Below, piece by piece: positions 24,186 through 51,908 of a stretch of 64,000 bases of DNA. Made by a program: the position numbers and the translations under genes. Every line of letters starts with the position of its first letter. Within the stretch, counting starts at the first letter, position 1. This DNA is from Pteria penguin (lineage: Eukaryota > Mollusca > Bivalvia > Pterioida > Pteriidae), in assembly GCA_035048485.1 (NCBI GenBank), contig CM068584.1:69290637-69354636 (forward strand), given 5' to 3'. The notes beneath the pieces were generated by a model. That model searched no databases. It was not told the DNA's origin and worked only from the letters and a program-made list of their open reading frames with translations.

Positions 24186-24740
24186 CGAAAAAGAAAGAAA
24201 GATGGAAACAAAAAAGCAAATTAATGGATGATGTAAAAGAAAGAAAATAAAATGATAGCAAGCGAAAAAAGAGCATAAATAGATAGGAAGATAAAAAAGA
24301 TACAACAATAAAAGTATAAAAACGTCGAAGAAATATACATTGCGCAATAAGAATGAAAAAGGAAGAAATAAAGAAAATATAAAGAAAAAAGAAAGAAAGA
24401 ACAAATAAACAAAGAAGGAAGGAAAGAAAAGAAAGAACGAAAGATTGAAAGAAAAGGAAAAAGAAGGAATAAAGAACAGATCAGAAAAATAATGGAAGAA
24501 TAAAAGGGAAAAATAAAGAAAGAAAAGAACAGAAAAGAAGAATTACATAGAAAGCAAAGAAAGATAATGGAAGAGAGAAAGAAAAAAATGAATTATAGAA
24601 AGGAAAAAGAAACTGTGAATAAGATTGAAAAGAATACAGAGAAGAAAGACAAAACAGAAGATTTAACGAAGAAAGAAAGAAAGAAAGAAAGAAAGAGAGA
24701 AAGAAAGAAAGAAAGAGAGAAAGAAAGAAAGAAAGGAACA
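24186..24740. repeat. Purine tract, GAAA-rich, ending in (GAAA)n
   Basis: More than 500 bases of A/G-biased + strand DNA. 24670-24735 is nearly pure GAAA/GAGA. Long polypurine tracts can form triplex DNA. Lysine/glutamate-rich + frames and leucine/serine/phenylalanine-rich minus frames are its translations. Confidence 0.9.
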
Positions 24741-25012
24741 GAATGTTCAGTAGAAAGGAAACAACATGTGCTAACATTTCAATGTGTTCATAAATTCCGC
24801 CATACGAAGGTGTAAACGTGGGAAGATATCAAAATAAATGATGGATGTTCACATCTGCCCGTTGTAGGTTTTTTCTTTAATTTCCGTTTTTACAATAAAC
24901 GTGTTGTATTTGCATTACACATGTTTTATCCAGATTTTGAAAATCGTCTGAAACTCAGAGGCAGATCCAAAAAAAAAAGTTGTTGAAATGAATGTAGTAA
25001 TAAATAAAACAC

Positions 25013-25199
25013 CATGCGCGGATACAGAGGGGGGGGGGGTTAGGGGGGTCCGGAACCCCCCCTCCCCTGGAATCCGAAAATTTTACCAAAAAAAGGTAAT
25101 ATTTGGGCATTTTTGGGGTTGGACCCCCCCTCGTCTAAGACAAAAATTTACCTTTTTTGGTTGGACCCCCTCTGACAAAAATTTCTGGATCCGCGCATG
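25013..25199. mobile_element. Terminal-inverted-repeat element, GGATCC-end subfamily
   Basis: Ends CATGCGCGGATACAG and CTGGATCCGCGCATG are inverted with one mismatch. Flanks are AACAC on both sides (25008-25012 and 25200-25204), a 5-bp target-site duplication. The 187-bp interior is built of G/C runs and duplicated TTGGACCCCC words, with no coding capacity. Its ends relate it to the 15098, 27034 and 42764 copies, though the interior differs. Confidence 0.85.
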
Positions 25200-25450
25200 A
25201 ACACTGTTCAATTCAACAGGTTTGTAGAATATTGATTATGCATGCAGAGAGAATGCCATATAACATTAAAGGTTCAAGATATAAAGCGTAAGGATGAGTT
25301 AATACAAAATATTTATATATACTCATACATGTATAAAATTTACGAATTACAAATGTATAATAATAAATAAATTTAACAAAATGACATGAAATGAAAATGC
25401 CCCCCCCCTCCCCCCAAAAGGGTTTAGAACCAAGTAATATATCTTTAATA

Positions 25451-25465
25451 ATGATTATGATGATT

Positions 25466-25505
<40 letters not shown>
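25451..25505. repeat. (ATG)n microsatellite
   Basis: About seventeen trinucleotide copies. The histidine- or isoleucine-rich minus frames are artefacts. Confidence 0.9.
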
Positions 25506-26200
25506 GCTTGAAAGCAGAGGCGGGTGAAGAAATTTCGCAATGGGTGACCCATCCCTGACAAAATTTCAAGAGAAGAATCCCGCCCTTTTAGATGTAAATT
25601 ACTTATTTTCACGAAACCTACTCCAAGAATATTTCCCAGAAATTCAGGGTGATGTGGTGTCCAGACCCCCCCCCCCCCCGGCCATAAACACTCTTGTTCA
25701 CTGTATGTTTGCACCTTTCTTAATGTATTTTAAAAGACAAAACCGGAGAGCGATACTGGGGTAATGCCCTTTCCACAAAAAAATCATACTAAAACGATAT
25801 TTCTGATGATGCACTGCCACCTTTTCATTGCAGTTAAGTTTCTGGATTCGCCAATTTACGGAATTTGCACTTATGTTCCTGGATTCACCAATTTTTGGAA
25901 TTCACGGGTAAAACAATATGGCACCCACATGTAGCCCTGTCAGCTCGTACTTAGTGACTAATATATTTTGTTTCCGCACCTGATAACGATCACGTGACCG
26001 ATACTCTGCGAGAAGAGTGAGTCTTGTTTATTGTTACATTGTGTTTTATACCGAGGTTTGAAGTTAGATTTGTCTTTGATATTTCCAAAACAAGACAACC
26101 GCAGTTTCTTTATTCTTACTAATATTTCTAGACATCGCGGAGAACTCATAACGCCTATATCAAGAGTAATAGTCAGGTCATCCTGAACGTATGAAAAGAC
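25506..26200. other. Non-coding spacer
   Basis: A C run at about 25665-25679. The sequence around 25840-25905 carries two diverged copies of GTTTCTGGATTCGCCAATTT. No gene is visible. Confidence 0.45.
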
Positions 26201-26352
26201 AGAAAGAAAGAAAAAAGAAAGAAAGGAAGAAAGAAAAAAAAGAAAGAAAGAAAGAAAAAAAGAAAGAAAGAAAAAAAAGAAAGAGAAAGGATAAAAAGGA
26301 AGAAAAAAATAGAAGGAAAGAAAGAAAGAAAGAAAGAAAGAGAAAAAAGAAA
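26201..26352. repeat. (GAAA)n purine tract
   Basis: GAAA, GAAAA and GGAA repeats over about 150 bases, asymmetric in strand composition. Confidence 0.9.
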
Positions 26353-26456
26353 TTATAATCACAAGGTTGGACGCTGTATTGAAACATATTACTTCACACT
26401 AAATCAAACAGTATTTATTTTTAGTCAAATGATTTATACGTCATATGATGTAAAAA

Positions 26457-26530
26457 TACTAGTACACACACAAAATACTAGCACACACAAAATACTAGTA
26501 CACACACAAAATACTAGCACACACAAAATT
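26457..26530. repeat. About 36-bp minisatellite, 2 copies
   Basis: AAATACTAGTACACACACA and AAATACTAGCACACACA alternate twice, giving an AC-rich dimeric unit. Confidence 0.8.
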
Positions 26531-27033
26531 ACGCGGTAATACTTTCTTCTTTTTCCTCCTTCTTCCACCCCACCATCTTCTTCTTCTTCTTCATTTCTTA
26601 TAGTTTTTTTTTAAACATGATCAAATTTCTCTTTATGTCAATATTACTACATTCTGTAACACTACAAAGATTGTGGTATCCATCACCACTGTCATTATTA
26701 TCACAGCGGACCGGACTGACAGACTTGGATCCGCCTGCGGAAGAATCCTTCGCGACTTGTGGATCATACATCACGTGCGATGACAAGCGTGCACGTGGGG
26801 AAACACTTTATAGCCCTAATGATCTGCGATAACAGGATTTCGACGTTCTCTCTACTCCTCTTTCCTAACCGATGTTATTATTATTTTTAACACCCCCCCC
26901 CCCTTTTTTTTAATACTTATTTGCCTTAAAACATTAAGAAGAGAACATGCGTTTGGGAAATAAATACATCATTCATATGATGGGGACATAATCGGGGAGA
27001 AATCCTTACGTCTCAAAGTATATCAGGTTTGAC
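26531..27033. other. Non-coding spacer
   Basis: TTC-rich tract near 26545-26595 and a C/T run near 26891. Small open frames at 26598-26832 have no recognisable domain. Confidence 0.4.
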
Positions 27034-27237
27034 CAGTGACGGATCCAGGATTTTAGAAAAAAAAGGGGGGGGGGTATGTAAAAGTCAAGTATTAGTCAAA
27101 ATACTTAGCCATTTTGGGTACAAATCTGGAGATTTACTCATTTTATGTGCGTGTTTTCCAACTTATATATGCCTTGTAAATTTGTCCCGAAAAAGAGGGA
27201 GGGGGCAGACGCGCTCCCCCATCTACATCCACTACTG
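27034..27237 (+). mobile_element. GGATCC-end terminal-inverted-repeat element
   Basis: Starts CAGTGACGGATCCAGGA followed by an A run and G run. The interior (CAAAATACTTAGCCATTTTGG, split by one base from related copies) matches 1485-1640 and the inverse of 15098-15260. The right end ATCCACTACTG is a decayed inverted repeat. No clear target duplication remains. Confidence 0.75.
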
Positions 27238-28319
27238 TATCACTCAAATATGAAAGGAAATATTTCACAGATGTTCATTATTCAGAATAAGTCGCTTAGA
27301 ATATATTTATTTACTGATTTACTAATTTATTTATTCATTCATGTAATTATCTATTTATTGATTTATTTATATATTTACTTATTTATCTATTTACTGAAAT
27401 ATGTGAATTACCATTTATAACAATATGTAAGCTAAAAGTGTGTACCAAACCGCTACATATAAATAACTTGAATATAGTTATTACCACTAGCAGACAAAAT
27501 GTCGATAGAATAACATGAAAGTCTTGGTTATGAAAACCAAAGCTCCTTCTTTTTATTCTCGTCGCCCCCCCCCCTTTTTTTCTTTTCTCTTTCTTCTTTC
27601 TTATTTTGTATTTATTTTTTTTCTTTTCCCCTGTTGTTTTACATTAATTCAATTTCCAGTTTCAAACAAATGTGTGTCATATTTTACTTTATTGAGTATT
27701 TCATATCGGATGTAATGTAAAAATAACACGGTCTTTCTCTCTTTTCCCACATACAAGAAAGTTAACAGACTCTCTCTCTCTCTCCGAGGGGCACGGCCCC
27801 AGTTTTATTTTCCCGATCATGGACCAATTTTTTACCATGTCACGAAATGAAACTTAATTTCATGTTGCCCCACCCCCTCCCCCCCACACACACACCTGTC
27901 CAACACTCACATATTTTTTAAATGCTATTTACGGCCCTGGGTTGCCAATACCTCCCAACCTACACACACTGATTGGGATACAAAGCAATCATGATTGGAT
28001 GAAATACAATGAAGGTAAAACAATACAAAGCATTTGTAGGAAAAGACTGATTATTAATTATGTCGACCTAAAATCTACATATCGAGCTCACGCAAAGCCC
28101 ATGCATTGTTCCTTATGGCGAGTAACACCCCATACAATTGCAGTATTACCCAACCATGGATAATTACCAGTGAGTTAATTATCCAACCTCATTCCCTTCA
28201 GAATGCCAAGTATCCCCGAATCCTTCCCCCAATTAATTTTATGTAATTATCTATTATTTTTCACTTTGTATACCTTGATGACTTAGCCATCCATCTAACG
28301 TATCCAAGACCTGAACGAT
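27238..28319. other. Non-coding upstream flank of Mox
   Basis: TTTAT-rich stretch at 27300-27410, a C/T run near 27566, a short CT repeat at 27770-27784 and CA-rich sequence near 27883. No exon is recognisable. Confidence 0.45.
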
Positions 28320-28505
28320 ATACCACTGCGCGTGAAAAATCGCGCGCGCTGATTGGCGAACATTTCCAGCCCTGTCTTGTGGGAAACTAAGAGATTCGTA
28401 TCTCCTGTGCAAAAGAGTTCAAGTACATCTGAGAAATTCATCTTCGTGGTTTTCAGTCATAGATTTATGAGAGGAAATTCGCAATTGTCGTTTTGTGCTA
28501 GAGTG
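28320..28505 (+). promoter_or_regulatory. Putative Mox 5' untranslated/proximal promoter region
   Basis: This stretch directly precedes the Mox start codon. It holds a CGCGCGCG word at 28340-28348 and an inverted CCAAT box (ATTGG at 28352-28356). I see no TATA box at a convincing distance. The reading frame stays open upstream to 28353, with an alternative in-frame ATG at 28467 that has T at -3. The transcription start is unknown. Confidence 0.35.
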
Positions 28506-45281
<16,776 letters not shown>

Positions 45282-46164
45282 CCAATCAGTATTCAGCATT
45301 CATCAACTTACAATTATACATGTGGAACACGGTGGAATTTCATTGCAGCGCGGAAGAAATACTATGATTTTACTTGCATCAAGTGATGTATTCCTACGCC
45401 AGGTCATGTCATCAAGTGAAGCACTTTATCGGTGAACTTTCATGGGAGATTCACATGTTTTGTTTGTGTCTTCCACTAGTGAAATTTTTCATATCTGCAA
45501 GTTGAAGGAATTTTTATCCTCAGAAGTTTCTGATAAAACAACGAATGACATAACGACGTGCGGCATTTCTTTCAACATCATCGCCATTTAGTTCTGCAAA
45601 TATAATTATGTGATTGAATAGTTTTTGTACAGAAAGAAGAAGGGCAACATGTGTTCTGAAGTAATTATAAATGAGCAGAAATCAAACTGTATAGTGATAG
45701 CATGGCGATGGTAACATATATGGCAATCTATCATATCATCATGTATCAAGATCTACAATACAATTGTAGGCTAGCATTATTGGTCGCGTTCGTGATTTTA
45801 GTATTACAGAGTTATTTCCCATTGGAGAATTTATATGACATCTTAACATTAGTGACGTCAAACAGTTCCTTTGGAGGCGTCATTTTTTCACTTCATTTCC
45901 CGTAATTTTATATCGGTTTCCATAGAACTGGTTTTCGTCATCTCCCGTAATATAATATCGGTTTACATAGAACTGGTTTACATCATATACCTATTGAAGA
46001 GTTAGTTAGCACTGTAGAACGAAAATGTCCATTATGTCTCTCCAGAAATCATGCAGTGTCTGTTTAAAAATGGCAGATCCAGAAACTCCGCAGGGAAATT
46101 CCCAAGGGAAATTCAATTTGTTCTTTTTCATTGTTCTCAGTGAGATTTCTCGATAAATATCCTA
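45282..46164 (+). other. Mox 3' flank, includes 3' untranslated region of unknown length
   Basis: No AATAAA hexamer is present in the first 850 bases after the stop, so the polyadenylation site is unresolved. 45812-46010 has diverged similarity to foldback element 2 (GAGTTATTTCCCAT, TGACGTCAAACAGTTC, CATAGAACTGGTTT) and a TGACGTCA at 45853. Confidence 0.5.
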
Positions 46165-46648
46165 AGGTCCATATAAGCTACAAGACTCAGGTCCTTAAGT
46201 CCATATAAGCTACAAGATTCAGGTTCTTAAGTCCATATAAGCTATAACATTAGGTCCTTAGGCCCATATAAGCTACAAGATTCAGGTCCTTATGTCCATA
46301 TAAGCTACAAGATTCAGGTCCTTAGGTCCATATAAGCTACAAGATTCAAGTCCTTAGGCCCATATAAGTTTCAAGAATCGGGTCCTTATGCCCATATATG
46401 CTACAAGATTCAGGTTCTTAGGTCCATATAAGCTACAACATTCAGGTCCTTAGGTCCATATAAGCTGCAAGATTCAGGTCCTTAGGCTCAAATTAGCTAC
46501 AGCATTCAGGTCCTTAGGCCCATATAAGCTACAACATTCAGGTCCTTAGGCCCATATAAGCTACAGCATTCAGGTCCTTAGGCCCATATAAGCTACAACA
46601 TTCAGGTCCTTGGGCCCATATAAACTACAACATTCAGGTCCTTAGGCT
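46165..46648. repeat. 32-bp minisatellite, about 15 copies
   Basis: Unit AGGTCCTTAGGCCCATATAA plus GCTACAACATTC. Most copies contain CCATATAAGC, one base from a consensus CArG box. Confidence 0.95.
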
Positions 46649-48115
46649 TTCAGTCTGACTTAAGATTACAGTCTGTTAACATCATTTGATTCTAAAGGTT
46701 AAAACCTTAAGTGTCATTTTGGCCCAAAAAGGTTAAAGTCCTTAAGCTACAAACTTGGCCCAAAACTGAACCATTATTTGGTGGGGGTTTTTTTTATATC
46801 TATGTAAACTTAGAAGGAAGCGTCAACATTTCATTGTCGTATCTTTGTTAGTCCGTATTCCCTGATTTTTTTCAGTTTCGTAAGAGTTTCCCTGCTTCGA
46901 ATTTCAGTTTCCAATGTACATGTGTGCTAAAACGATTTGATTTATTTCTAAATCTCTCAAATAGTAAAAACAAACTCTAAATTTGATGCATAACTGTACA
47001 TTCCCGAAGCCAAACTTTTGAAAAATGTGTGTTTGCCTCAGATTATGGCAACAATTGACGAGAGTTGTGACGTGATATGGCGAGAAAGTTGTGACGTCAT
47101 ATATATCGAGAAAATCGAATTAGTTACCTATAAAATCGAATTAGTTACTTATAAAATCGGTGTTGTGTTGTACTATAAATTCATGACATCTCTTTCGTAT
47201 TTTCACATCAGTACATCGCCATTTATATGTATTATCCGTACATCTGTTAAGTTCTCTAGCTCTTGGGGAAAATTATCTATTTTCTTTTTCTTTTTATAGA
47301 TTTAAGAATACATTATAGAATAGTGTCAGTCTCTCGGCATTTAAGATAAAGGGGGTGGTGGGTGGGGATGAACAAGAATTGGCGATCTTTCTGCATAGCG
47401 GCATTTTGAGAGATGGAGAAGGAAAAAAAAAGGGGGGGGGGGTTGAACAGGTTTTATTGGGGAACGTTTCGTCGATGTTATTGTTGGAAGAAATGCGCAA
47501 ATCAAAGTTATTTGAAAGTGAGAGGAAAGGGGAAAGGGGGGGGGGTCCTGAAGTAAGCATCAAGAATATATATGTAGAGAGAAAGCCGATATATCACTGT
47601 TATTTTGGTGAGAGTGTATCAATATCACTAGAGAGAGAGAGATAGAGAGAGAGTTGTGCATCGAAATTTTAATGTTTTAGAAACTATGCATTAAACATAT
47701 TTGTATTACATTTATCTCATGTTTGTTATACATATTATATGAACTAGAGTAAAGTATTTCGTTTATATATACGCTTTTGTATCTATTCGAGAATGGCTGA
47801 AATAATAACCCCACAACTACGTTACATGTCACGTGATCTGGAAAGACTTCGGTCTCAAAGACCGAGTGACACTATTGTAGTAAGCGTTGTGTCCAAAGTA
47901 TTCCCGGATCACGTGAAAACGAACTTTTGGTTTCAAGACAGTATTAAGCTGGGAAATTCCATGGATATTAAGTCCCATGCTACGTTGAAGAGTTGTCGAC
48001 CTTTGGTATGATACTTTGTCGACACGCTTTGAATCTACCCCAGTTATACATGAGAAGTGACGTTATATCAGTCGCTGAATCAGGTTCTCAGAAAGTGGGG
48101 GAGGGGGGATTGATT
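46649..48115. other. Non-coding spacer
   Basis: Contains a TGACGTCA at 47092, duplicated ATCGAATTAGTTAC words near 47114, G runs near 47431 and 47537, and a GA tract at 47629-47652. A 72-codon + frame (47793-48011) has balanced composition but no recognisable domain; it might be an unannotated exon, with low confidence. Confidence 0.4.
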
Positions 48116-48352
48116 AATTGATTAATTTTTGTTTTGCGTCACACCACGAATATTTTACGTATATGGTGTCGGCATCTGCCTGATGCAGGGCATACAAATT
48201 TTGACCTTTGCAACGGGCCCACCCGAAGCAGTGAGGGATCTTTAACGTGCCATGCATACCACGACACGGGGCCTCGGTTTTTACTGTCTCATTGGAAAGA
48301 CATGACACCGGCATGACCAGAGCGGGACGCGATACCCCTAGGCCACGCCGGC
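48116..48352 (-). mobile_element. SINE family A, near full-length copy
   Basis: In reverse it reads GCCGGCGTGGCCTAGGGGTA head, the conserved core, GCACGTTAAAGATCCCTC and a GTGTGACGCAAAACAA tail. About 30 bases of the tRNA-like anticodon/T-arm region, including the B box, are deleted at 48323-48331. A G run abuts the 5' end. Confidence 0.85.
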
Positions 48353-48631
48353 TTAGTTGGGGGGGGGGGGGGTTAGTTAATTAGTTAATTAATGAAAACG
48401 AGGGGGAAAGGAAATATCCCCTCAAGCAGTCCTTCCGTCTCCTCTGACACCCCCGATGAAACCAAACAAGTAAAAACAACGAAAGAAAGCAAAACTAAGG
48501 TTGTGGTCCTTACTTCCTCTATTCAGATGTACCTGTTCTTCATTTCTGGGTTTGGAATTAAATCTGCTGTATTGGAATTCACCGGCTATAAGCGTCCGCT
48601 TCGCGTTTTACATAGTGCTCGATTCTTTAAT
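48353..48631. other. Non-coding spacer with an 81-codon open frame
   Basis: The + frame 48392-48637 starts MKTRGKGNIPSSSPSVSSD and has a hydrophobic middle section. I do not recognise it, and exon signals are not evident. Confidence 0.3.
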
Positions 48632-49140
48632 GACTAGAGATCCGATGCATTCCGAATGTATCATGGGGTAAGACTTTGGTTTTATCGCAGACGACAGTGC
48701 ATTTTCAGTCATATATCACTGATATTTTTGTAAGTACATGTATATGAATATCAACGTTTGAAAAAGCATACATAGATGAAAATATTCTGAATTATTTCTT
48801 AACTTAGGATAATATTCATAATAAAACAAAAAGATCGAGAAATTTCAGATTCCTACGAGATATTGGATTGTTGGTTATCGTCACTCCAAGGTTATTTCAC
48901 TAGCATATGTATGTATGTTATGGACATTTGCCTGATGTGTCGATCAGAAATTTAGACATGTCTTAGGGACCCATCCGAAGCTCTGATACCCAGAAGTCAG
49001 CACACGATAGGGCTCTTTCACAAACGCTAAGATGATCCAGATAAAAGACTTTGCATGAGTTATACCTCGATTTCGGGATTTATCTTCAGTTTCTAAGTAA
49101 AATCTTATCTTTCGATCTTTTGTTTTAATCTGACTATTGC
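48632..49140. repeat. Dispersed repeat D, two inverted partial copies
   Basis: 48632-48870 matches the reverse complement of the 14818-15097 repeat (GACTTTGGTTTTATCG, ATAAAACAAAAAGATCGAGA). 49013-49140 matches it directly (AGATGATCCAGATA, TTTCTAAGTAAAATCTTATC). A SINE A fragment lies between them. Confidence 0.6.
48875..48985 (-). mobile_element. SINE family A, decayed fragment
   Basis: CGTCACTCCAAGGTTATTTCAC, shortened here to its first 20 bases for comparison, then GGACATTTGCCTGATG and GGGACCCATCCGAAGC correspond to tail and core in reverse. Confidence 0.55.
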
Positions 49141-49154
49141 CTAAGCTGAGAAAT

Positions 49155-50258
49155 TAATCACGATGAAAAGTGATGGTCAGACCGACATATTTACCAACAA
49201 ACACAATGAAAAGTGATGGTCAGACCGAGATATTAACCAACAAACACGATGAAAAGTGATGGTCAGGTCGAGATATTAACCAACAAACACGATGAAAAGT
49301 GATGGTCAGGCCGAAATATTAACCAACAAACACCACGAAAAGTGATGGTTAGACCGAGATATTAACCAACAAACACTATGAAAAGTGATGGTCAGACCGA
49401 GATATTAACCCACAAACACGATGAAAAGTGATGGTCAGGCCGAGATATTAACCAACAAACAAGATGAAAAGTGGTGGTCAGGCCGAAATATTAACCAACA
49501 AACACGATGAAATGTGATGGTCAGGCCAAAATATTAACCAACAAATACGATGAAAAGTGATGGTCAGGCCGAAATATTAACCAACAAACACAATGAAAAG
49601 TGGTGGTCAGGCCGAAATATTAATCAACAAACACGATGAAAAGTGATGGTCAGGCCGAGATATTAACCAACAAACACGATGAAAAGTGATGGTCAGGCCG
49701 AGATATTAACCAACAAACACGATGAAAAGTGATGGTCAGGCCGAAATATTAACCAACAAACACGATGAAATGTGATGGTCAGGCCAAAATATTAACGAAC
49801 AAACACGATGAAAAGTGAAATATTAACAAACAAACACAATGAAAAGTGGTGGTCAGGCCGAAATATTAACAAACAAACACAATGGAAAGTGATGGTCAGG
49901 CCGAGATATTAACCCACAAACACGATGAAAAATGATGGTCAGGCCGAGATATTAACCAACAAACAAGATGAAAAGTGGTGGTCAGGCCGAAATATTAACC
50001 AACAAACACGATGAAATGTGATGGTCAGGCCAAAATATTAACAAACAAACACGATGAAAAGTGATGGTCAGGCCGAAATATTAACCAACAAACACAATGA
50101 AAAGTGATGGACAGGCCGAGATATTAATCAACAAACACGATGAAAAGTGATGGTCAGGCCGAGATATTAACCCACAAACACGATGAAAAGTGATGGTCAG
50201 GCCGAGATATTAACCAACAAACACGATGAAAAGTGTGGTCAGGCCGAAATATTTACCC
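49155..50258. repeat. 43-bp minisatellite, about 26 copies
   Basis: Unit AACACGATGAAAAGTGATGG, TCAGGCCGAGATATTAACCA, ACA. Variants CCGAAATATT and GTGGTGG occur in local runs that suggest duplicated blocks. One copy near 49815 lacks 17 bases. Confidence 0.96.
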
Positions 50259-50408
50259 ACGTTACGTATATAATAAATAACATTAGTTATGTTATAATTA
50301 ACCCTTCTACGGGTCGTAAAAACGCTACAGTCAAAGGCTTTTTTATGTTTTTGACGTCATAGATCATTTTTGTTTTGCTTTGTTTTGTCGGACATTGAAT
50401 GATCACAA

Positions 50409-50566
50409 GTGTTGGTTGATTGGTGTTTTACGTCGCTTTCAACAATATTTCAGTAATATCGCGACATGGAAGCCGGGGGTAACTGGCCTCTTAAACATAA
50501 TGGCGCAACGCGGGAATCGATCGGCGCAGCAAGCCAAGCGCTTAACCACTACACCAGAGAGAGCTA
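50409..50566 (-). mobile_element. SINE family B copy
   Basis: In reverse: TGGTGTAGTGGTTAAGCGCT (A box), a diverged CGATCGATTCCC B box, AAACATAGT-like body, CCATGTCGCGATATTACTG and AAAGCGACGTAAAACACC. The 76-codon + frame over it is antisense to the SINE. Confidence 0.85.
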
Positions 50567-50588
50567 CAATGTCGTCCTACAACAACTG

Positions 50589-51033
50589 TACAGTTCAAGC
50601 TGAACACTAACTGTTCAGTTCAAGTTGAATACTAACTCATCAGTTCAAGTTTAACATTAACTGTTTAGTTTAAGTTGAATACTAACTCTTCAGTTCAAGT
50701 TGAACACTAACTGTTCACTTCACGCTGAAAATTAACTGTTCAGTTCAAGTTGAAAACTAACTGTACAGTTCAAGTTGAAGACTAACTCTTCAGTTCAAGT
50801 TGAACACTAACTGTTCAATTCAAGTTGAACACTAATTGTTCAATTCAAGTTGAACACTAACTGTTCAATTCAAGTTGAACACTAATTGTTCAGTTCAAGT
50901 TGAACACTAACTCTTTAGTTTAAAGTTGAACACTAACTGTTCAGTTCAAGTTCAATACTAACTCTTCAGTTTAAGTTGAATACTAACTGTTCAGTTCAAG
51001 TCAATACTAACTCTACATTTCAAGTTGAACACT
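50589..51033. repeat. 25-bp minisatellite, about 18 copies
   Basis: CTGTTCAGTTCAAGTTGAAC plus ACTAA repeats with a 25-base step. GTTCAATTCAAGTTGAAC contains the inverted words TTCAA and TTGAA, so each unit can fold. Confidence 0.95.
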
Positions 51034-51908
51034 CACTATAAGATGATATAAATATTCCTTTACACATTATACATGTTTATTACCATAATATGATATAAAT
51101 ATACATGTATATCACTATAGATTATATAACTGTAATATATATGACTATATTATGATATAACTATATGTTCATATTACTATGATATGATATATGAAGCAGG
51201 ATAGATACATATGGCGACAAAAGATGTTCCATGTCACAATATAACTGAAAAATTGTTGAAATCGACGAAAAAAAAAATCAACCAACCAATCAATAAAGGC
51301 GTATAACTATATTATATATATATGATATAATATAACAATACATGTATCTTGATATAATATATTATTTTATTAATGCATGTCTTTATCTATAATAGAATAT
51401 AGTAATACATATATATAGCTAGAATAATATAACAATGATACATTTAAAATTATACAATACATTTGGCATTACATGTATATAACTATCACATACTATATAC
51501 AAACACTATAACTATATATCTATATTACTATAATAAAATATAACAATTAATGTATATAATTATAATATATACCTTTAATATAACAATACATGTACATAGC
51601 TATAATAAAATAATTATAATAATATTACTATACATATATATAATTATTTCTATACATTTATATAAATATGATAAAATAACTATACATGTATTTAACAATG
51701 ATGTAAAATATCAGTGCATCCATATGACAAAACCATGATAAGATATAACTGTACATGTATAACACGACAATAGGCAATAACTATACATATATATCATTAT
51801 AATATGAAATAACAATACACATATATGAATGTAAAAAGTAACTTTCAATATATCTGTTGTAAAGAGGAACTGATATTTCACCAAAATACTACAAATATTT
51901 CCCAAGTC
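51034..51908. other. AT-rich non-coding segment
   Basis: Dominated by imperfect repeats of TATAATATAACAATACATGT and TATATAACTAT words. The open frames are isoleucine/tyrosine-rich artefacts. A SINE B fragment lies inside. Confidence 0.6.
51226..51296 (+). mobile_element. SINE family B 3' fragment
   Basis: TTCCATGTCACAATATAACTG, trimmed to its first 20 bases for comparison, and ATCAACCAACCAATCAATAA match the 3' part of the 30523 copy. The head is missing. Confidence 0.7.

Noticed and set aside
28353..28505. Upstream extension of the Mox reading frame as coding
   Set aside because: The frame begins at a TTG, not ATG. The only in-frame ATG before 28506 (28467) has a poor context and the added residues do not resemble a Mox N-terminus known to me.
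47355..47645. 96-codon + frame at 47355-47645
   Set aside because: It runs through G and GA tracts and has an opposing frame of equal length; composition is driven by homopolymers.
48392..48637. 81-codon open frame as a small gene
   Set aside because: No recognisable domain, no splice or promoter signal, and it sits between SINE and dispersed repeat sequences; retained only as a spacer note.
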